64,000 nucleotides of DNA from Enterobacter sp. RHBSTW-00175 (GTDB taxonomy: Bacteria; Pseudomonadota; Gammaproteobacteria; Enterobacterales; Enterobacteriaceae), in NCBI RefSeq assembly GCF_013927005.1, contig NZ_CP055930.1, positions 744,001 through 808,000 on the forward strand, in the 5' to 3' direction. Below the pieces are notes generated by a model, which searched no databases, was not told where the DNA came from, and saw only the letters and a list, made by a program, of their open reading frames with translations. Below are positions 63,612 to 64,000 of the stretch, piece by piece. The position numbers and the translations under genes are program-made. The number at the start of each line of letters is the position of its first letter. The first letter of the stretch is position 1.

Positions 63612-64000
63612 CACTGTAGCAATGTTCTGAAGCCCAGTGGCGCACCACACAGGTGCGCAGGCTTCACTTAAGGAATAATATTACGAAAGAAAATCAGCAA
63701 TGGCAGTGTTTATCAAACTGTGTACAAAAGAATTTTGTGTCAGTCTAAAGCAAAATTTCGGTTTCTTGTTTCTTTATCACTCTTTTATCTTGCAAATCTA
63801 AAACAAAAATTAATAAATTATATCAATAAGTTAAAACACAATTACAGTTATATTTTTCAGAACCAAAAATTATTAATTACATAACAAGTGATGGTGAAAT
63901 TTAGCACCCTTCGTAATAACTCTGACAACCCTTAATTTTACATTAAAAAAGAATAAGCACAGAGCAATAAATATAATATTTTTTAAATTTTTATTACTAA
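63612..64000. other. AT-rich end of the window with one large hairpin
   Basis: No supportable gene. A two-tier hairpin at 63629-63665 has outer stem GAAGCC/GGCTTC and inner GCGCACC/GGTGCGC around ACACA; beyond it the sequence is highly A/T-rich. Confidence 0.6.

Larger units (their letters stand above)
46212..64000. mobile_element. ssrA-integrated genomic island, right end not in window
   Basis: From the tmRNA end onward, the E. coli-like gene order stops, AT content rises, and integrase, restriction-modification, mobilization and unknown genes appear. An integrase at the left edge next to a tmRNA 3' end is the standard layout of such islands. No right boundary or attR is visible. Confidence 0.85.

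Overview
The window is a chromosomal segment of a member of the Enterobacteriaceae. Gene order and protein sequences follow the Escherichia coli nadB to ssrA (min 58-59) region almost gene for gene: nadB, trmN, srmB, grcA, ung, yfiF, trxC, tapT, patZ, pssA, yfiM, kgtP, an rRNA operon in the rrnG position, clpB, pgeF, rluD, bamD, raiA, pheL-pheA, tyrA, aroF, yfiL, yfiRNB, rplS-trmD-rimM-rpsP, ffh, ypjD, yfjD, grpE, nadK, recN, bamE, ratB-ratA, smpB, ssrA. The proteins diverge slightly from E. coli, and two insertions are not in the K-12 order: an SMP-30 family gene between pheA and tyrA, and a PepSY/DUF2946 pair next to yfiB. This fits a relative such as Enterobacter, Lelliottia or Leclercia; the genus cannot be fixed from what I can see.

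Layout. Positions 1-46211 are core genome. 1-11957 carries NAD synthesis, RNA helicase and modification, DNA repair, a redox protein, lysine acetylation and phospholipid synthesis genes. 13720-18710 is a complete rRNA operon on the minus strand (16S, tRNA-Glu, 23S, 5S) with P1/P2 promoters and two terminators. 19172-29614 holds the ClpB disaggregase with a sigma-32 promoter, pgeF-rluD, bamD, raiA and the aromatic amino-acid genes with the phe attenuator and TyrR boxes. 29829-32606 is the c-di-GMP signalling set yfiL, yfiR, dgcN, yfiB. 32610-34424 is a His/Met-rich membrane pair suggestive of copper handling. 34557-38170 is the ribosomal protein/tRNA methylation operon and SRP gene. 38337-46211 runs to tmRNA.

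From the tmRNA 3' end to the window edge (46212-64000) lies a low-GC accessory island. It starts with a P4-type tyrosine integrase, then 1.5 kb of repeat-rich noncoding DNA with an IS3-family remnant, a complete type I restriction-modification operon (hsdM-hsdS-hsdR), an internally deleted IS1, two ankyrin-repeat genes flanking an unknown ORF, a MobC-like/relaxase pair, a zinc-ribbon membrane protein, two small lipoproteins, an unknown reverse-strand gene, and an array of eight 49-bp repeats that fold into alternating hairpins. The right attachment site was not found, so the island probably continues beyond the window. It looks like an integrated, possibly mobilizable element with a defence cargo.

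The most unusual items are: three tandem copies of a 7-bp unit that split the first ankyrin gene where two copies would restore one frame; a shared basic C-terminal tail ending in RL on three different island proteins; the 49-bp alternating hairpin array; and structured noncoding DNA after the integrase.
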